A stretch of DNA of 64,000 bases from Flammeovirgaceae bacterium UBA7330 (GCA_002471275.1 DKPQ01000001.1:92313-156312); one strand, 5' to 3'; positions 8,257-18,399 are shown, counted from the stretch's first letter. Notes: a model not told the origin generated them from the sequence alone. A program made the numbers and translations.

Positions 8257-9210
8257 TTATGCATTTCTTCTCTTTAATCCTTTATATGGATTGTATCCAT
8301 TCATGTTTTTTTGGTAATATCCCGTTCCATCATAGGGTCGTGTATCAGGATTTTTGCTACATTCCTCAGAGCAGCAGCCGTTATAAACCTGGGCACCTTC
8401 CTCACTCATTGGTATATGCATGTTGCAGTGAGGGTTAGCACAGTTTACCATCCTGTCAGTGGGTTCCCCTGTTACATAGCATCTGGAGATGACTTTGGGG
8501 TTCACTTTGTTTACATCCTTTACAATGCGATTGTCAAAAACGTAACATTTACCTTCAAAGTCCTCACCTTCGGCTTCAATGCCATATTTGATGATTCCTC
8601 CATGCAACTGGTATACGTTTTCGAATCCCTGCTCGAGGAGATAAGCACTGGCTTTTTCACATTTGATACCACCTGTGCAATAGGTGATAACCTTTTTGTC
8701 CTTGTATTTCTCTAGCTCATTCACCTTATCAGGAAAATCCCTGAAGTTTTCAATATCCAGAGTGACGGCATCTTTGAACTTGCCGATATGATGTTCGTAG
8801 TTGGACCGTACATCAAGGATCACCACGTCCTCAGGTTTTTCTTTCAGGATCTTCCGAAACTCATCGGGCTCTACATATCCGCCGGTTTTCTTTCGGGGAT
8901 CTAATGGAATGGAAGAATGAACGATCTCCGGTTTTGTACGAACATGCAGCTTGGTGAATGTGTGATCTTCCACATAATCCACTTTAAACTCAGTGTCAGC
9001 AAATCGGGGATCTGATTTTATTGCCTCCATATACTTTTCACAGTCCTCGATCAGACCGGAGACAGTACCATTCAGCCCTTCTTTGGCGATGATGATCCTT
9101 CCTCTCAAATTGAGGGATAAGCAAAGCAGATGGTGTTCTTCGCGATATGCTTCAGGATCGTCTATTGCTGAGTAGCAATAATATAGGAGTACACTATACT
9201 TATTCTTCAT
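8257..9210 (-). CDS. trhO: tRNA uridine(34) hydroxylase (TrhO, rhodanese family)
   Basis: TrhO (formerly YceA/UPF0176) hydroxylates uridine 34 of certain tRNAs with oxygen to give 5-hydroxyuridine, a precursor of wobble modifications. The protein has 317 residues: an N-terminal ferredoxin-like domain, a rhodanese domain with the active-site Cys178 in the family motif YCTGGIKCEKA, and a C-terminal Cys-rich zinc-binding tail (RCYVTGEPT, NCANPHCNMH, CCSEECS). KEGLNGTVSG in the N-terminal domain is also typical. No membrane segment is seen. The upstream neighbour is an acyltransferase with no obvious link. Confidence 0.92.
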   Translation of the reverse strand: MKNKYSVLLYYCYSAIDDPEAYREEHHLLCLSLNLRGRIIIAKEGLNGTVSGLIEDCEKYMEAIKSDPRFADTEFKVDYVEDHTFTKLHVRTKPEIVHSSIPLDPRKKTGGYVEPDEFRKILKEKPEDVVILDVRSNYEHHIGKFKDAVTLDIENFRDFPDKVNELEKYKDKKVITYCTGGIKCEKASAYLLEQGFENVYQLHGGIIKYGIEAEGEDFEGKCYVFDNRIVKDVNKVNPKVISRCYVTGEPTDRMVNCANPHCNMHIPMSEEGAQVYNGCCSEECSKNPDTRPYDGTGYYQKNMNGYNPYKGLKRRNA

Positions 9211-9288
9211 AACCGGTGTCCCGTTTCATGCGGGATGTTATAAATCAGTATTAATTAAAATTGAGGTGCAAATTTGGTGTGAAATTTT

Positions 9289-9927
9289 CTACTTTTCAAT
9301 TTTCACTGCCGGATTTCCAAAAACAGTTTCCCCGTCTGCCACATCACTCACGACCACTGATCCAGCACCAACCCTGGCTTTTTTGCCAATTTTCACACCT
9401 GAAACGATCAGAGCTCCTGACCCGATAAATGCTTCTTTTTCAATGGTTACATCAGGATTGACCACCGTCCCAGCCCCAATTTGTACGAAGTCTCCCAGGG
9501 TAACATTATGTTCTATCACCGCTCCTGAATTCAGGATGCAATGCTGGCCTACCTTGGACCCTGCGCCTAAAACCACTCGTGCATTGATAAAATTGCCATG
9601 GCCGAGAACTGCAGATTCACTCATCTGTGCCAGCTTATGGACCGCATTCATGGGCATGGTCTTTCGCTTATCCATCAGCATATTGACAAGCTTTTTGCGC
9701 ACAGCATTTTCATCAGTGGCCACAAACGCCTCACATTTCTGACCAATCAGCTTCAAAAAACCGTGATCGTCGGTCTTACCCAGCACGGGAATTGTATCAA
9801 TTTCAGTCTGATGGGTCTTCGTGTCATCATCCAGGAATCCATAGACTTCTATTCCATTACTCCTAAAAATTTCCAACGCCGCGCGGGCGATTCCTTTTGC
9901 TCCGAATATGATTACCGCTTTCTCCAT
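9289..9927 (-). CDS. NeuD/PglD-like sugar O/N-acyltransferase
   Basis: This 212-residue protein has an N-terminal Rossmann-like PglD_N domain (KAVIIFGAKGIARAALEIF, then GFLDDD) followed by a left-handed beta helix of hexapeptide repeats (AVIEHNVTLGDFVQIGAGTVV and similar, about residues 105-205). Such proteins acetylate UDP-linked amino sugars or sialic acid in surface polysaccharide or glycan synthesis, using acetyl-CoA. The usual catalytic His is probably in the NSGAVIEHN turn. It stands outside any visible polysaccharide cluster; the adjacent polytopic membrane protein is the only possible partner. Confidence 0.85.
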   Translation of the reverse strand: MEKAVIIFGAKGIARAALEIFRSNGIEVYGFLDDDTKTHQTEIDTIPVLGKTDDHGFLKLIGQKCEAFVATDENAVRKKLVNMLMDKRKTMPMNAVHKLAQMSESAVLGHGNFINARVVLGAGSKVGQHCILNSGAVIEHNVTLGDFVQIGAGTVVNPDVTIEKEAFIGSGALIVSGVKIGKKARVGAGSVVVSDVADGETVFGNPAVKIEK

Positions 9928-9959
9928 AATTTTTTGAAATGAGTCTGCAAAGTTATGGA

Positions 9960-11189
9960 TTAAGCCGACTTTTTAGTGATGTAAAGACTAAAAGGGTAAT
10001 AAAGGAGAAGCATCCACCAAAAAGGCAGAAAAGCTGTTTTGTATCGTACCAAAGTCCCAAAGTTAGGTGCAGCTATGGGTAAAAACATGGCCATGACAAG
10101 GACAAAACTCAATGTAGAAAAAAGCAGGATTGTTGGTTTGACAGTTAAAGGGCGATGCTTGATGAATAATAAAATGTTGACAATGAGAAGCACCATCGCT
10201 GCCAGATTTTCTACCCAGTAAACCACTGATGAAATTGCTCCCTGGCCAGGCAAAGGACCAAATAATCCGTAGAAAAGCGACCTGGGCAAGTTTTTGATGA
10301 TCCCCCACCAATCAGGAGAGATGTCAAATGAGATAGTGTTTACGTTTCCTGATGAGGCGATGATAGATTGATAATTCTGGTAGATACTTTGTGGGAAGTG
10401 ATCGAATTGCAGGTTGTAATCGATAAAGCTCACTCCGAAAATCAGTCCGGTGATCACCATCAGGTATATCAGGCATTTTAAACTGCCCATACTCACATAC
10501 CGGTTGATCATATTTCGGATTAAGAACAGACCGATAAAAAACAGGATGGCTCCGCCCAGGTAAAATCTGAGCTTCAAAAGAATGATGAGTGTGATTGCAT
10601 AAAAAACATGCTCAGCAAGTGAGACGGAGGTTTTGAGATAAAACCGAATCAAAAAGGTGCAGAGATAAAAAAAACACGCATTTGCAATAGCGTCCTTCAG
10701 CACACCCGAAGACCAGAAAATGACAGAAGGGATAAACATAAACCCTATCAAAGCCACCCATTTCAGCTTTTCATCTGTCAGTGCCAATGTTCTCGCCAGT
10801 GACCAGCTGCCTAAAAAGCTGATAATGGACAGATATATGGAGGAAACCCAATAATTGCCTCCGGTGATGAGCAGGAAGAAGCTCAGTATCCGGGAGAAAA
10901 ACTCTGACCTGTATTCTCCCTTATACTCGGGAAACTCATTCGTCATTAATCGATTGAAGTAGTCTATGTAGGATTGGTTTCCGAGTGTTGACATTTCCAT
11001 GGCTTGCTGAAAATAGGAGAGGGTGTCTCCTGATGTTAGATAAATGACATAAATCATGCCCAATAACAAGCCGGAGGATACTTTGAGCCCTAGTGTGATC
11101 CAGTACCAGACCCTTCCATATGGCTGGGTGAATCGGGAGATCCACCAGCAGATCAATATGATGAAAACGATATTTAATGTAATGATCAT
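9960..11189 (-). CDS. Polytopic inner-membrane protein, EpsG/Wzy-like
   Basis: A 409-residue protein with about ten hydrophobic segments from residue 1 to the C-terminus. The loop PSVIFWSSGVLKDAI near residue 155-170 resembles a motif I associate with uncharacterised Bacteroidota membrane proteins distantly like EpsG or O-antigen polymerases. I cannot assign a substrate. Its ATG overlaps the TGA of the upstream DUF2851 gene by 4 bases, so translation is probably coupled, and the acyltransferase follows 32 bases downstream. A role in glycan assembly is possible but unproven. Confidence 0.7.
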   Translation of the reverse strand: MIITLNIVFIILICWWISRFTQPYGRVWYWITLGLKVSSGLLLGMIYVIYLTSGDTLSYFQQAMEMSTLGNQSYIDYFNRLMTNEFPEYKGEYRSEFFSRILSFFLLITGGNYWVSSIYLSIISFLGSWSLARTLALTDEKLKWVALIGFMFIPSVIFWSSGVLKDAIANACFFYLCTFLIRFYLKTSVSLAEHVFYAITLIILLKLRFYLGGAILFFIGLFLIRNMINRYVSMGSLKCLIYLMVITGLIFGVSFIDYNLQFDHFPQSIYQNYQSIIASSGNVNTISFDISPDWWGIIKNLPRSLFYGLFGPLPGQGAISSVVYWVENLAAMVLLIVNILLFIKHRPLTVKPTILLFSTLSFVLVMAMFLPIAAPNFGTLVRYKTAFLPFWWMLLLYYPFSLYITKKSA

Positions 11190-12463
11190 GGCCTGCTATG
11201 CAATATAGCAATCCCTATATTACAGTTGAGGCATCTTTTTTTGATACAGTAATTTTTGTAACGTTGGATCAGCGCCTGGCTATCGGCAGCATTATTGATG
11301 GATAAGCCTAGAGCTGACCATTCCCTGGTGATCTTGTTTTCTTCTGGGGCAATGGCATTGAGGAATTGGACAGCCCGGTCCATATATTGCTGATCGTCAA
11401 TGTATCTGCTATATGCCGCCAGGAGTGGAGCAACCACATTGATGATCAATATGTCAATGGATGCCTGGCCCAGATTGTTGATTCGCTTCTGCAATTTCAT
11501 TCCGAAATCGTAGTGGTTTTTCCAATATGCAGGCAGCTCCGATTTAAACAGCTTATTGACTTCTTTGATATCAGAGGTGTGGATAAGCGAAGAGAAGAAG
11601 CCTTGTTTTTTTAGGTATACAGTTAAGAGTTCGGCCATTCTCACCGTAGGAAAGTTGGCGGGTCTGAGCCGGGAAAATTTCCAGTGATGACGCTCCATCA
11701 TGGGGCTGAGCTGATGTTTATTTTTGAGGTGAAGATATTCGCCCTTCAGCTCTTCTGCATAAGCATCAGGAGGATCATCCAGAAATCCCGCCTGACCAAA
11801 TGCGAGTGCAAAACATTTATCCGGCTGATCAGAATATCGATTCAGCAATGAAAAGTCTATGGTCCTGGCCCAGGCTTCAAAAGCTGAATTATTGACTGAA
11901 AATCCGAAATTTTCAGCCAGAATCCTGAAAGTAACTTTTTCCCAGTCTCCACCACAGGATTTAGCCAGACCCAGGATTTTATCTGACTTTTGGGAGAGTC
12001 GTTCTACCAGTGCCTGATCAAGCATGTTGGTGATGGTCAATGGATCGATCCTGTGAAGGAATGAAGCACATTTGATGTTTACCGGCTGATTGATATATTT
12101 TCTATAGTCAGCTTCGAGCGACCCATTCTGATAGTCAGCCATCTGAAAGGTGGGGATAATGGTGCCATCGGGAAGTTGGATATCTTTATCTGCCACCCAC
12201 ACCACGTGCAGGATCACCCCGTGATATTTTTTATCTGATTGATGGTTGTGATGGATCCAGTCAGAAGCACGGTGATGGATCTCCACTGCTCCGGCCCATT
12301 CGATGTTATCAATGCGGATTTTAGCTTCCAGAAAATCAGGACCGGCATTTTGGTTTGAATACCCCGGATAGAATACCTGAAGTTCTGACCCATTGGTCAG
12401 TCGGAAGGGTTTGTGGTCAAACTTTTGAAATTTCCACAGGTAGTGGAGGAAGTACTCATCCAT
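11186..12463 (-). CDS. DUF2851 family protein
   Basis: A 425-residue cytoplasmic protein of the DUF2851 family, recognised from its N-terminus (MDEYFLHYLWKFQKF), the segment NAGPDFLEAKIRID and the GAVEIHHRASDW motif with paired His. The C-terminus carries CLNCNIG, a CxxC that is typical of the family and could bind zinc. The acidic and His residues in the first 110 positions resemble a nuclease-like (PD-D/ExK-type) active site, but I cannot establish that by eye. It is restricted largely to Bacteroidota as far as I know. Function is unknown. It is translationally coupled to the following membrane protein gene. Confidence 0.85.
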   Translation of the reverse strand: MDEYFLHYLWKFQKFDHKPFRLTNGSELQVFYPGYSNQNAGPDFLEAKIRIDNIEWAGAVEIHHRASDWIHHNHQSDKKYHGVILHVVWVADKDIQLPDGTIIPTFQMADYQNGSLEADYRKYINQPVNIKCASFLHRIDPLTITNMLDQALVERLSQKSDKILGLAKSCGGDWEKVTFRILAENFGFSVNNSAFEAWARTIDFSLLNRYSDQPDKCFALAFGQAGFLDDPPDAYAEELKGEYLHLKNKHQLSPMMERHHWKFSRLRPANFPTVRMAELLTVYLKKQGFFSSLIHTSDIKEVNKLFKSELPAYWKNHYDFGMKLQKRINNLGQASIDILIINVVAPLLAAYSRYIDDQQYMDRAVQFLNAIAPEENKITREWSALGLSINNAADSQALIQRYKNYCIKKRCLNCNIGIAILHSRP

Positions 12464-12503
12464 ATCGGATAACTGATTTTGTTATCCAATATAACAAATA
12501 ACG

Positions 12504-13322
12504 TCAGAAAAATTTGCTCAACTGGGCTTCCATTTGCAGTTGAATGGATTGGGCTTCTTTACCGGCGACATCAGCAAAGTCTTTTTCCGGTGATGCGTAG
12601 ATGATTCCCCGGGAGGAGTTGACAAGCAAACCACATTGCTTGTTCATCCCATATTTGCAGACCTGCTCCAGATCGCCGCCCTGGGCTCCGACACCCGGGA
12701 TCAGCAGGAAGTGGTCCGGAACGATGGTGCGAACTGTGACCAGTGATTCTACACGCGTGGCACCCACTACAAACATCATGTTGTCCGGAGTGCCCCACTG
12801 AGCGCTCTTTTTCAATACAACCTCATACAGTTTCTCACCCTGACCTTGTGTGATCAGGTCCTGAAAATCAAAATGACCCGGATTGGAAGTGGCAGCGAGT
12901 ACAATGGCCCATTTGCCTTCGTGCTGTAGAAAAGGTTTTACAGAATCCTCACCCATATAGGGCGACACCGTCACAGAATCAAAAGGCATCTCTTCAAAAA
13001 AGCAGCGGGCATACATGTTGGACGTATTCCCAATGTCAGCTCTTTTGGCATCTGCGATGGTGAAGCAGTCCTCCGGGATGTATTCGATCGTCTTTTGAAG
13101 AGATTCCCATCCTTTCACGCCATGGGCCTCATAAAAGGCCACGTTTGGCTTGTAGGCCACCGCATATGCATAAGTGGCATCAATGATCTGCTTATTGAAT
13201 TCGAAAATTGGATCTTCCAGCTTTTGTAAGTGTGCGGGGATACGCCTGATATCGGTGTCAAGGCCGACAGACAGAAATGATTTTTTCTTTTTGATTAAAG
13301 AGAATAGATCTTGACGGTTCAT
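12504..13322 (-). CDS. pyrF: Orotidine 5'-phosphate decarboxylase, long (type 2) form
   Basis: PyrF decarboxylates OMP to UMP, the last step of de novo pyrimidine synthesis, in the cytoplasm. The 272-residue length is that of the type 2 enzymes found in Bacteroidota, actinobacteria and myxobacteria, longer than the 230-residue E. coli form. The catalytic charged motif is [10 protein letters not shown] near residue 91, where most relatives have DAKRGDIGNT. The FLSVGLDTD start and the [11 protein letters not shown] phosphate loop also fit. pyrD lies 3 kb upstream on the same strand with lolA and ftsK between, so the two pathway genes are near each other but not adjacent. Confidence 0.93.
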   Translation of the reverse strand: MNRQDLFSLIKKKKSFLSVGLDTDIRRIPAHLQKLEDPIFEFNKQIIDATYAYAVAYKPNVAFYEAHGVKGWESLQKTIEYIPEDCFTIADAKRADIGNTSNMYARCFFEEMPFDSVTVSPYMGEDSVKPFLQHEGKWAIVLAATSNPGHFDFQDLITQGQGEKLYEVVLKKSAQWGTPDNMMFVVGATRVESLVTVRTIVPDHFLLIPGVGAQGGDLEQVCKYGMNKQCGLLVNSSRGIIYASPEKDFADVAGKEAQSIQLQMEAQLSKFF

Positions 13323-13388
13323 TCAAAGTGAAATTGAACCGCCAAGTTAATCATTAATAAAGTTAAAGGAAGGCAAAGTGCCCCGATA

Positions 13389-14018
13389 CTATCGGAAGTC
13401 GATCACTTCCACGTTCGGGTTTTTGCTGGTGTTGAAAGTGAATTTGCTGTTAGGCACATTGTTTAGTTTCTGAAACTTCTCAATGGAATAGACATACTGA
13501 TTCCCTTTCCGTTCAAACACTGTAAACTTTTTCAGTTCATCTTGGCTGTTGATCACCATACGAATCTTGTAGTAGGACTTGTCTCTGCTTTCGGGATCAA
13601 GATCAATGATCCTGGCACCATCTTCCGTATAACCCATCAGGATATATTTAAATCCGTTCTGATAGATGTCGAAAATATTGTTGAGAGAAATTTCCTGCTC
13701 ATTAGGGTCATAGGGTGTGACAGTCACTTCCTTGATGTCCTTGTTATAGTTCCACAAATCCTCACCATTGTTGAATACTTCCTGGTCAGCGATTTTCAGA
13801 TAATACATGTTACCTTTTACGGTGATCTCGCCTTTTAATTTTTCACTTAGCCCCACGCTCTCATTGATCATTTCCTGAGTAAACTCTGCCGAGAATGCTT
13901 CCATACCTTTGTATTTTGCACTCATGGCATTTAAGATATCCAAAGCCTCAGGATCATACTGTGCGTAAGCACCAAGGTTGATCATTAATACTGCGGCTAA
14001 TAACACAATGCGTTTCAT
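13389..14018 (-). CDS. LolA-like periplasmic lipoprotein carrier
   Basis: This 209-residue protein has a signal peptide (KRIVLLAAVLMINLGAYAQ) and a LolA-type half-barrel: FSAEFTQEM, the GEITVKGNMYYLKIADQEVFNNGEDLWNYN block and EISLNNIFDIY are recognisable. LolA shuttles lipoproteins across the periplasm from the LolCDE transporter to the outer membrane. Bacteroidota generally lack a recognisable LolB, so the receiving partner is unclear. The start is 13 bases downstream of the ftsK stop, a pairing common in this phylum, and the two are probably co-transcribed. The many lipoproteins in this window are possible clients. Confidence 0.88.
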   Translation of the reverse strand: MKRIVLLAAVLMINLGAYAQYDPEALDILNAMSAKYKGMEAFSAEFTQEMINESVGLSEKLKGEITVKGNMYYLKIADQEVFNNGEDLWNYNKDIKEVTVTPYDPNEQEISLNNIFDIYQNGFKYILMGYTEDGARIIDLDPESRDKSYYKIRMVINSQDELKKFTVFERKGNQYVYSIEKFQKLNNVPNSKFTFNTSKNPNVEVIDFR

Positions 14019-14031
14019 TTCTCTTCTATTT

Positions 14032-16485
14032 TTAGTACTTGTTGTCTATCTCTGACAATAATTGTTCCAAAGAATATTCGTCTTTGATTAAAACTTCTCT
14101 TGCCTTACTTCCTTCAAAGGGGCCTACGATACCAGCAGCTTCCAATTGATCAATTAATCGGCCAGCTCTATTGTAGCCCAATTTAAGCTTTCTTTGAATA
14201 AGTGAGGTGCTTCCCTGCTGATGGAGGACAATTAATTTTGCAGCATCCTCAAATAATGAGTCTCTGTCTGCCAAGTCCACAGCTCCTACTTCTCCTTCGT
14301 CATCACCTACAAACTCAGGGAGTATATAGGCGGAATCATATCCTCTTTGGTCCCCAACGAACTCACAAACTCTGTCCACTTCAGGGGTGTCTACGAAAGC
14401 ACACTGGAGCCTGATGATCTCAGAACCCATGCTTAGCAGCATATCTCCCATGCCTATCAATTGATCAGCGCCGCCTGCATCGAGGATGGTCCTTGAGTCA
14501 ACTTTTGAAGTTACTCTAAATGAAAGCCGAGCTGGGAAGTTGGCTTTGATGATACCCGTGATTACGTTCACGGATGGCCTTTGTGTAGCCACGATCAGGT
14601 GAATACCAATGGCCCGGGCCAGCTGAGCGAGCCTGGCGATTGGTGTTTCAATTTCTTTACCAGCTGTCATCATTAGGTCGGCCAGCTCATCGATGATCAG
14701 TACGATGTAGGGAAGGTAGCGATGTCCCTTTTGCGGATTAAGTCGTCGTGAAATAAATTTCTTGTTGTACTCTTTCAGGTTACGACAGCCAGCCTCTTTG
14801 AGCAGGTTATACCGTGTATCCATCTCGATACACAAAGAGTTAAGCGTATGAACTACTTTCTGTGTATCAGTGATGATAGCTTCTTCGCTATCAGGAAGCT
14901 TAGCCAGGAAGTGGTTTTCAATTTTGTTGAACAGCGTAAGCTCCACCTTTTTAGGATCCACCATCACAAATTTAAGCTGTGATGGGTGCTTCTTATAGAT
15001 CAGTGAAGCGATGATCATGTTAAGACCTACTGACTTACCCTGCCCTGTAGCACCTGCCATGAGCAGGTGAGGCATCTTGGCCAGATCAGTCACATAGACT
15101 TCATTGGAAATGGTCTTACCCAGTACGATCGGTAATTCCTTATCGCTCTTCATGAACTTCTCCGTGGTGATGACTGACTTGATATCTACCATTTCCCGGT
15201 TTTTGTTTGGCACCTCAATACCGATGGTACCTCTTCCAGGGATCGGTGCAATGATCCTGATCCCCAATGCAGCCAGGCTCAATGCGATATCATCTTCCAG
15301 GTTTTTGATTTTTGAGATCTTTACTCCCGCTTCTGGCACAATCTCATAAAGCGTCACGGTCGGACCGATGGTCGCTTTGATACTGGAGATACCAATCTTG
15401 AAGTTGACCAGTGTACGGACGATCTTGTCTTTGTTTTGCTCCAGCTCATCTTTGGTAACCTGGATATCTTTCTTTGGATAGTCAATCAGCAGGTCGGGAG
15501 TCGGATATTTATATTTAGGCAGATCCAAGGTAGGGTCATAATTTTCACTGGTAGTTACCCGAACCTCTTCGTCTTTCTTTGCTTCCACTACCAGGTCCAT
15601 CTCTTCCTCTTCAGGTTCTTCAGGCTCTTTCGGCTCCTCCGGCGCTGGCTTTTCCACTGCCAACTCCAATTCTTCTTTAGGCTCCGGCACTTTTTTCAGG
15701 TCTTCCTTAGATACTTTCCATTCTTCTGTAAGGTTTTCCTCTTCCGGCTCTTCCTTGTTTTCTTCGGCCTCTACTTCTTCTTTGATCTGGGTGAGCAAAG
15801 ATTCAAGGCTGGAATTTTCTGAGCCAGGTTTAAATGAAAAGTTCTTTAGTTTTTCTCGGCTGCTATGCAAAAAATTATTGACTGTTTCCAGCTGGGTGAT
15901 ATTGAAGAAATACATGTTGAAAACGATGAACATGAATACCAGGAACAGGACAGTTCCCCAACCCATCAGACTTTCGATGATGATGGCCATTTCAAATCCA
16001 ACACCCCCGCTGAGAAAGCCAAGCTCCGAAACATCATCAGAGTTTAACAGAAAATATCCAATGGAGATACTTACCCACAGAAGGTAAAACAGGGTGAATG
16101 AAAAGGTTTTTATCAATGAAACGATCCTTGTTTTCCAGATGATCCGGTGACCAACAAGAAAAAGCAGGGGTGGTATAAGTAATGACATGATGCCCCACCA
16201 CCTGAAAATGAAATAGTGGGCCGTGAACGCTCCAATGAGTCCAAACCAGTTTTTCACCTGTTGTCCGGACTCCTTGATTCCCGTCTCAGTCATGGCTTCC
16301 ACCACACTTTGATCTGCTTTGCCGGCAGTGAGGTAAGAGATGAAAGACACAGCCAGGAAAATAGAAGCCAGCAACAAAAATAAACCTATGGCGAGGTGGA
16401 ACTTTCTGTCATTGAATAGCGAGATACTAAAGCTAAATGATTTGGGTTCTTTTGTTTTCTGCCTCTTATAGGTGTTTTGTGCCAT
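14032..16485 (-). CDS. ftsK: DNA translocase FtsK
   Basis: FtsK couples chromosome dimer resolution and segregation with septum formation. The 817-residue protein has about four N-terminal transmembrane segments (residues 30-200), an acidic Glu/Pro-rich linker (about 240-325) and the FtsK motor domain. Walker A is GATGQGKS, Walker B is YIVLIIDELADLMM, and the DNA-reading winged-helix gamma domain closes the protein (LIQRKLKLGYNRAGRLIDQLE). It reads into the lolA-like gene 13 bases downstream. The length is on the short side compared with E. coli because the linker is short, as is usual in Bacteroidota. Confidence 0.95.
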   Translation of the reverse strand: MAQNTYKRQKTKEPKSFSFSISLFNDRKFHLAIGLFLLLASIFLAVSFISYLTAGKADQSVVEAMTETGIKESGQQVKNWFGLIGAFTAHYFIFRWWGIMSLLIPPLLFLVGHRIIWKTRIVSLIKTFSFTLFYLLWVSISIGYFLLNSDDVSELGFLSGGVGFEMAIIIESLMGWGTVLFLVFMFIVFNMYFFNITQLETVNNFLHSSREKLKNFSFKPGSENSSLESLLTQIKEEVEAEENKEEPEEENLTEEWKVSKEDLKKVPEPKEELELAVEKPAPEEPKEPEEPEEEEMDLVVEAKKDEEVRVTTSENYDPTLDLPKYKYPTPDLLIDYPKKDIQVTKDELEQNKDKIVRTLVNFKIGISSIKATIGPTVTLYEIVPEAGVKISKIKNLEDDIALSLAALGIRIIAPIPGRGTIGIEVPNKNREMVDIKSVITTEKFMKSDKELPIVLGKTISNEVYVTDLAKMPHLLMAGATGQGKSVGLNMIIASLIYKKHPSQLKFVMVDPKKVELTLFNKIENHFLAKLPDSEEAIITDTQKVVHTLNSLCIEMDTRYNLLKEAGCRNLKEYNKKFISRRLNPQKGHRYLPYIVLIIDELADLMMTAGKEIETPIARLAQLARAIGIHLIVATQRPSVNVITGIIKANFPARLSFRVTSKVDSRTILDAGGADQLIGMGDMLLSMGSEIIRLQCAFVDTPEVDRVCEFVGDQRGYDSAYILPEFVGDDEGEVGAVDLADRDSLFEDAAKLIVLHQQGSTSLIQRKLKLGYNRAGRLIDQLEAAGIVGPFEGSKAREVLIKDEYSLEQLLSEIDNKY

Positions 16486-16518
16486 GCTGTATGATAAACG
16501 ACAAAAGTAATGGAGATT

Positions 16519-17556
16519 TTATGCCCCATCAAGATTTTTCAGGATTGCCCGATTAATGTTTCGGATGAGTGCCGGTCCTCCATAGATCAGTCCGGTATAG
16601 ACCTGAACCAGGCTGGCTCCGGCCTTCAACTTTGCGATGGCTCTTTCCGGTGAGTTTATGCCACCAACGGCGATGATCACAAGGTTTTTGTTCCCATTTT
16701 TCAGGTACTTAATGATCTCAGTGGACCGGTCGAATAATGGAGCACCACTGAGCCCTCCTGCTCCGATTTTGTCTATTTTTTCTTTTTTGGTTCTCAACCC
16801 TGAACGGTCGATGGTGGTATTGGTTGCAATGATCCCATCAATTTTGGTCTCTTTCGTGATTTCCAGAATATCATCCAGCTGAGAATCTGTCAGGTCAGGA
16901 GCTATCTTCAGTAAGATAGGTTTTGGAGCAGGCTTTGTCTCGTTTAAAGTCTTTAGTGATTGCAGTAATTTCTGCAAAGGCTCCTTTTCCTGTAGCTCAC
17001 GAAGACCAGGAGTATTGGGGCTGCTGACATTCACTACAAAATAATCCACGTGGGGATATAACGTATCAAAACATTTCCGATAGTCGTCCTGAGCCTGCTC
17101 GTTTGGGGTGACCTTATTTTTTCCAATGTTGCCACCGATGATGACGTCTTTTGATTTTTTTCGTAGGTTTTGTACAACACTTTCCATCCCTTCGTTGTTG
17201 AATCCCATCCGGTTGATCAGTGCCTGATCTTCTTTGAGTCGGAAAAGTCTGGGTTTCGGGTTACCGGGTTGGGGGAGGGGTGTCACTGTCCCGATCTCGA
17301 TAAAACCAAAACCCATGGCCGAGAATTCGTTAGTAAAGGCCCCGTTTTTGTCAAAACCAGCTGCCAGCCCTACGGGATTGGGAAAGGTAAGGCCAAAGAC
17401 TGTTCGTTGTAGCCGGGGGTCTTTTATCCTGTATAATCCGGAAAAAATAGATTTCACCATGGGTATCTTGAAAAGAAACCTGAGCAGGTTGGTGGTAAAA
17501 TGGTGGGCTGTCTCAGCGGGAAGAAGAAAGAGAAATTTTCGGACCAATGTATACAT
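16519..17556 (-). CDS. pyrD: Quinone-dependent dihydroorotate dehydrogenase (class 2)
   Basis: PyrD oxidises dihydroorotate to orotate at the membrane and passes electrons to quinone. The 345-residue length and the N-terminal amphipathic helices (about 1-45) that anchor class 2 enzymes are present. FMN and substrate motifs are seen: [13 protein letters not shown] near 60, NRMGFNNEG near 110, [15 protein letters not shown] with the catalytic Ser near 175, and [11 protein letters not shown] near 295. It lies 33 bases upstream of ftsK on the same strand. With pyrF nearby, the area serves UMP synthesis, and the quinone link fits the respiratory complex I encoded later in the window. Confidence 0.95.
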   Translation of the reverse strand: MYTLVRKFLFLLPAETAHHFTTNLLRFLFKIPMVKSIFSGLYRIKDPRLQRTVFGLTFPNPVGLAAGFDKNGAFTNEFSAMGFGFIEIGTVTPLPQPGNPKPRLFRLKEDQALINRMGFNNEGMESVVQNLRKKSKDVIIGGNIGKNKVTPNEQAQDDYRKCFDTLYPHVDYFVVNVSSPNTPGLRELQEKEPLQKLLQSLKTLNETKPAPKPILLKIAPDLTDSQLDDILEITKETKIDGIIATNTTIDRSGLRTKKEKIDKIGAGGLSGAPLFDRSTEIIKYLKNGNKNLVIIAVGGINSPERAIAKLKAGASLVQVYTGLIYGGPALIRNINRAILKNLDGA

Positions 17557-17625
17557 TGCTGCAAAAATAGCTGTCCCCCGGGAATAGAAAGGTTTTACAG
17601 GTGATAAATGACCTTCAGCCCGAAT

Positions 17626-18399
17626 CTATTTTAGCATTTCCTCGAAACGACCCGTCCCGAATTTGATGTCATCTTCTCCAATCTGATCGAAGGGATTTTC
17701 GAGGTGATTCTGGATGTTGTCGAGGCTGACGAGGATGAAGCTGAAGATCACTGGCATTACATAGGCGAGACCGAAAGTATATTCCTGGGCTGCATAGACA
17801 AAATAGGGTCCGTAGGATACCGGAAAACTGTAAATGGAAATCTTGCTATAAGCTCTTAGGGTGACCGGGGTTCTGTATTTCAATACCACCTTCATGTCTT
17901 CAACGGCTCCACCTATTCTGGTTAGGTACTGACTGATCCTGGACATCTCAGTGCCATGTACACCAAAATCCCTGAGCTTCTGAGCAAAAGAAGAAAGATC
18001 AGAAAGGTGTTCAGCCAGTATTATTTCGTTTTCGTGAATGTCCTTCTCGTCTGTACTTGTGAATAATACCCTGAGCTGATCAAAACAGGCAACGATTCTT
18101 TGTTTGGTTTCTATTTGGAAATCAGGTTGTGCCGGGTTGAGCCAGTCACGGGAGGCATGGTAGAGGGCCGTCATGTGATTGATGAAATCTCCAAGATTGG
18201 TGAGAGCCGTTTCTCTTCGGGTATAGGCACTGTTGATGGAAAACACAATGGGAAATACGATGGCCACACCGACAATTGTCAGTGGAAAGTTGGCTGCAAT
18301 CCCATAATGCTCACAAATGATGGTTGATGCCAGTGCCAGAAAAGTAACAATAAAGGTGTTGTAGTTGATGATAAGAGACAGACTACGTAACAATTTCAT
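17626..18399 (-). CDS. Bestrophin-like membrane protein
   Basis: A 257-residue membrane protein with two hydrophobic segments near the N-terminus (IVTFLALASTIIC and LTIVGVAIVFPIVFSI) and two near 195-235 (YGPYFVYAAQ and LAYVMPVIFSFILV). The ending HLENPFDQIGEDDIKF matches the conserved post-membrane motif of bestrophins and their bacterial homologues, which form pentameric anion or cation channels. YTRRETALTNLGDF after the second segment also fits. Ion selectivity cannot be read from sequence by eye. It is alone, 69 bases upstream of pyrD, with a divergent aminotransferase gene on the other side. Confidence 0.65.
   Translation of the reverse strand: MKLLRSLSLIINYNTFIVTFLALASTIICEHYGIAANFPLTIVGVAIVFPIVFSINSAYTRRETALTNLGDFINHMTALYHASRDWLNPAQPDFQIETKQRIVACFDQLRVLFTSTDEKDIHENEIILAEHLSDLSSFAQKLRDFGVHGTEMSRISQYLTRIGGAVEDMKVVLKYRTPVTLRAYSKISIYSFPVSYGPYFVYAAQEYTFGLAYVMPVIFSFILVSLDNIQNHLENPFDQIGEDDIKFGTGRFEEMLK

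Noticed and set aside
13383..13395. CCGAT-ACT-ATCGG hairpin at the end of the lolA-like gene as terminator
   Set aside because: There is no T-run on either strand. The word looks like a common Bacteroidota palindrome, so I do not call a terminator.
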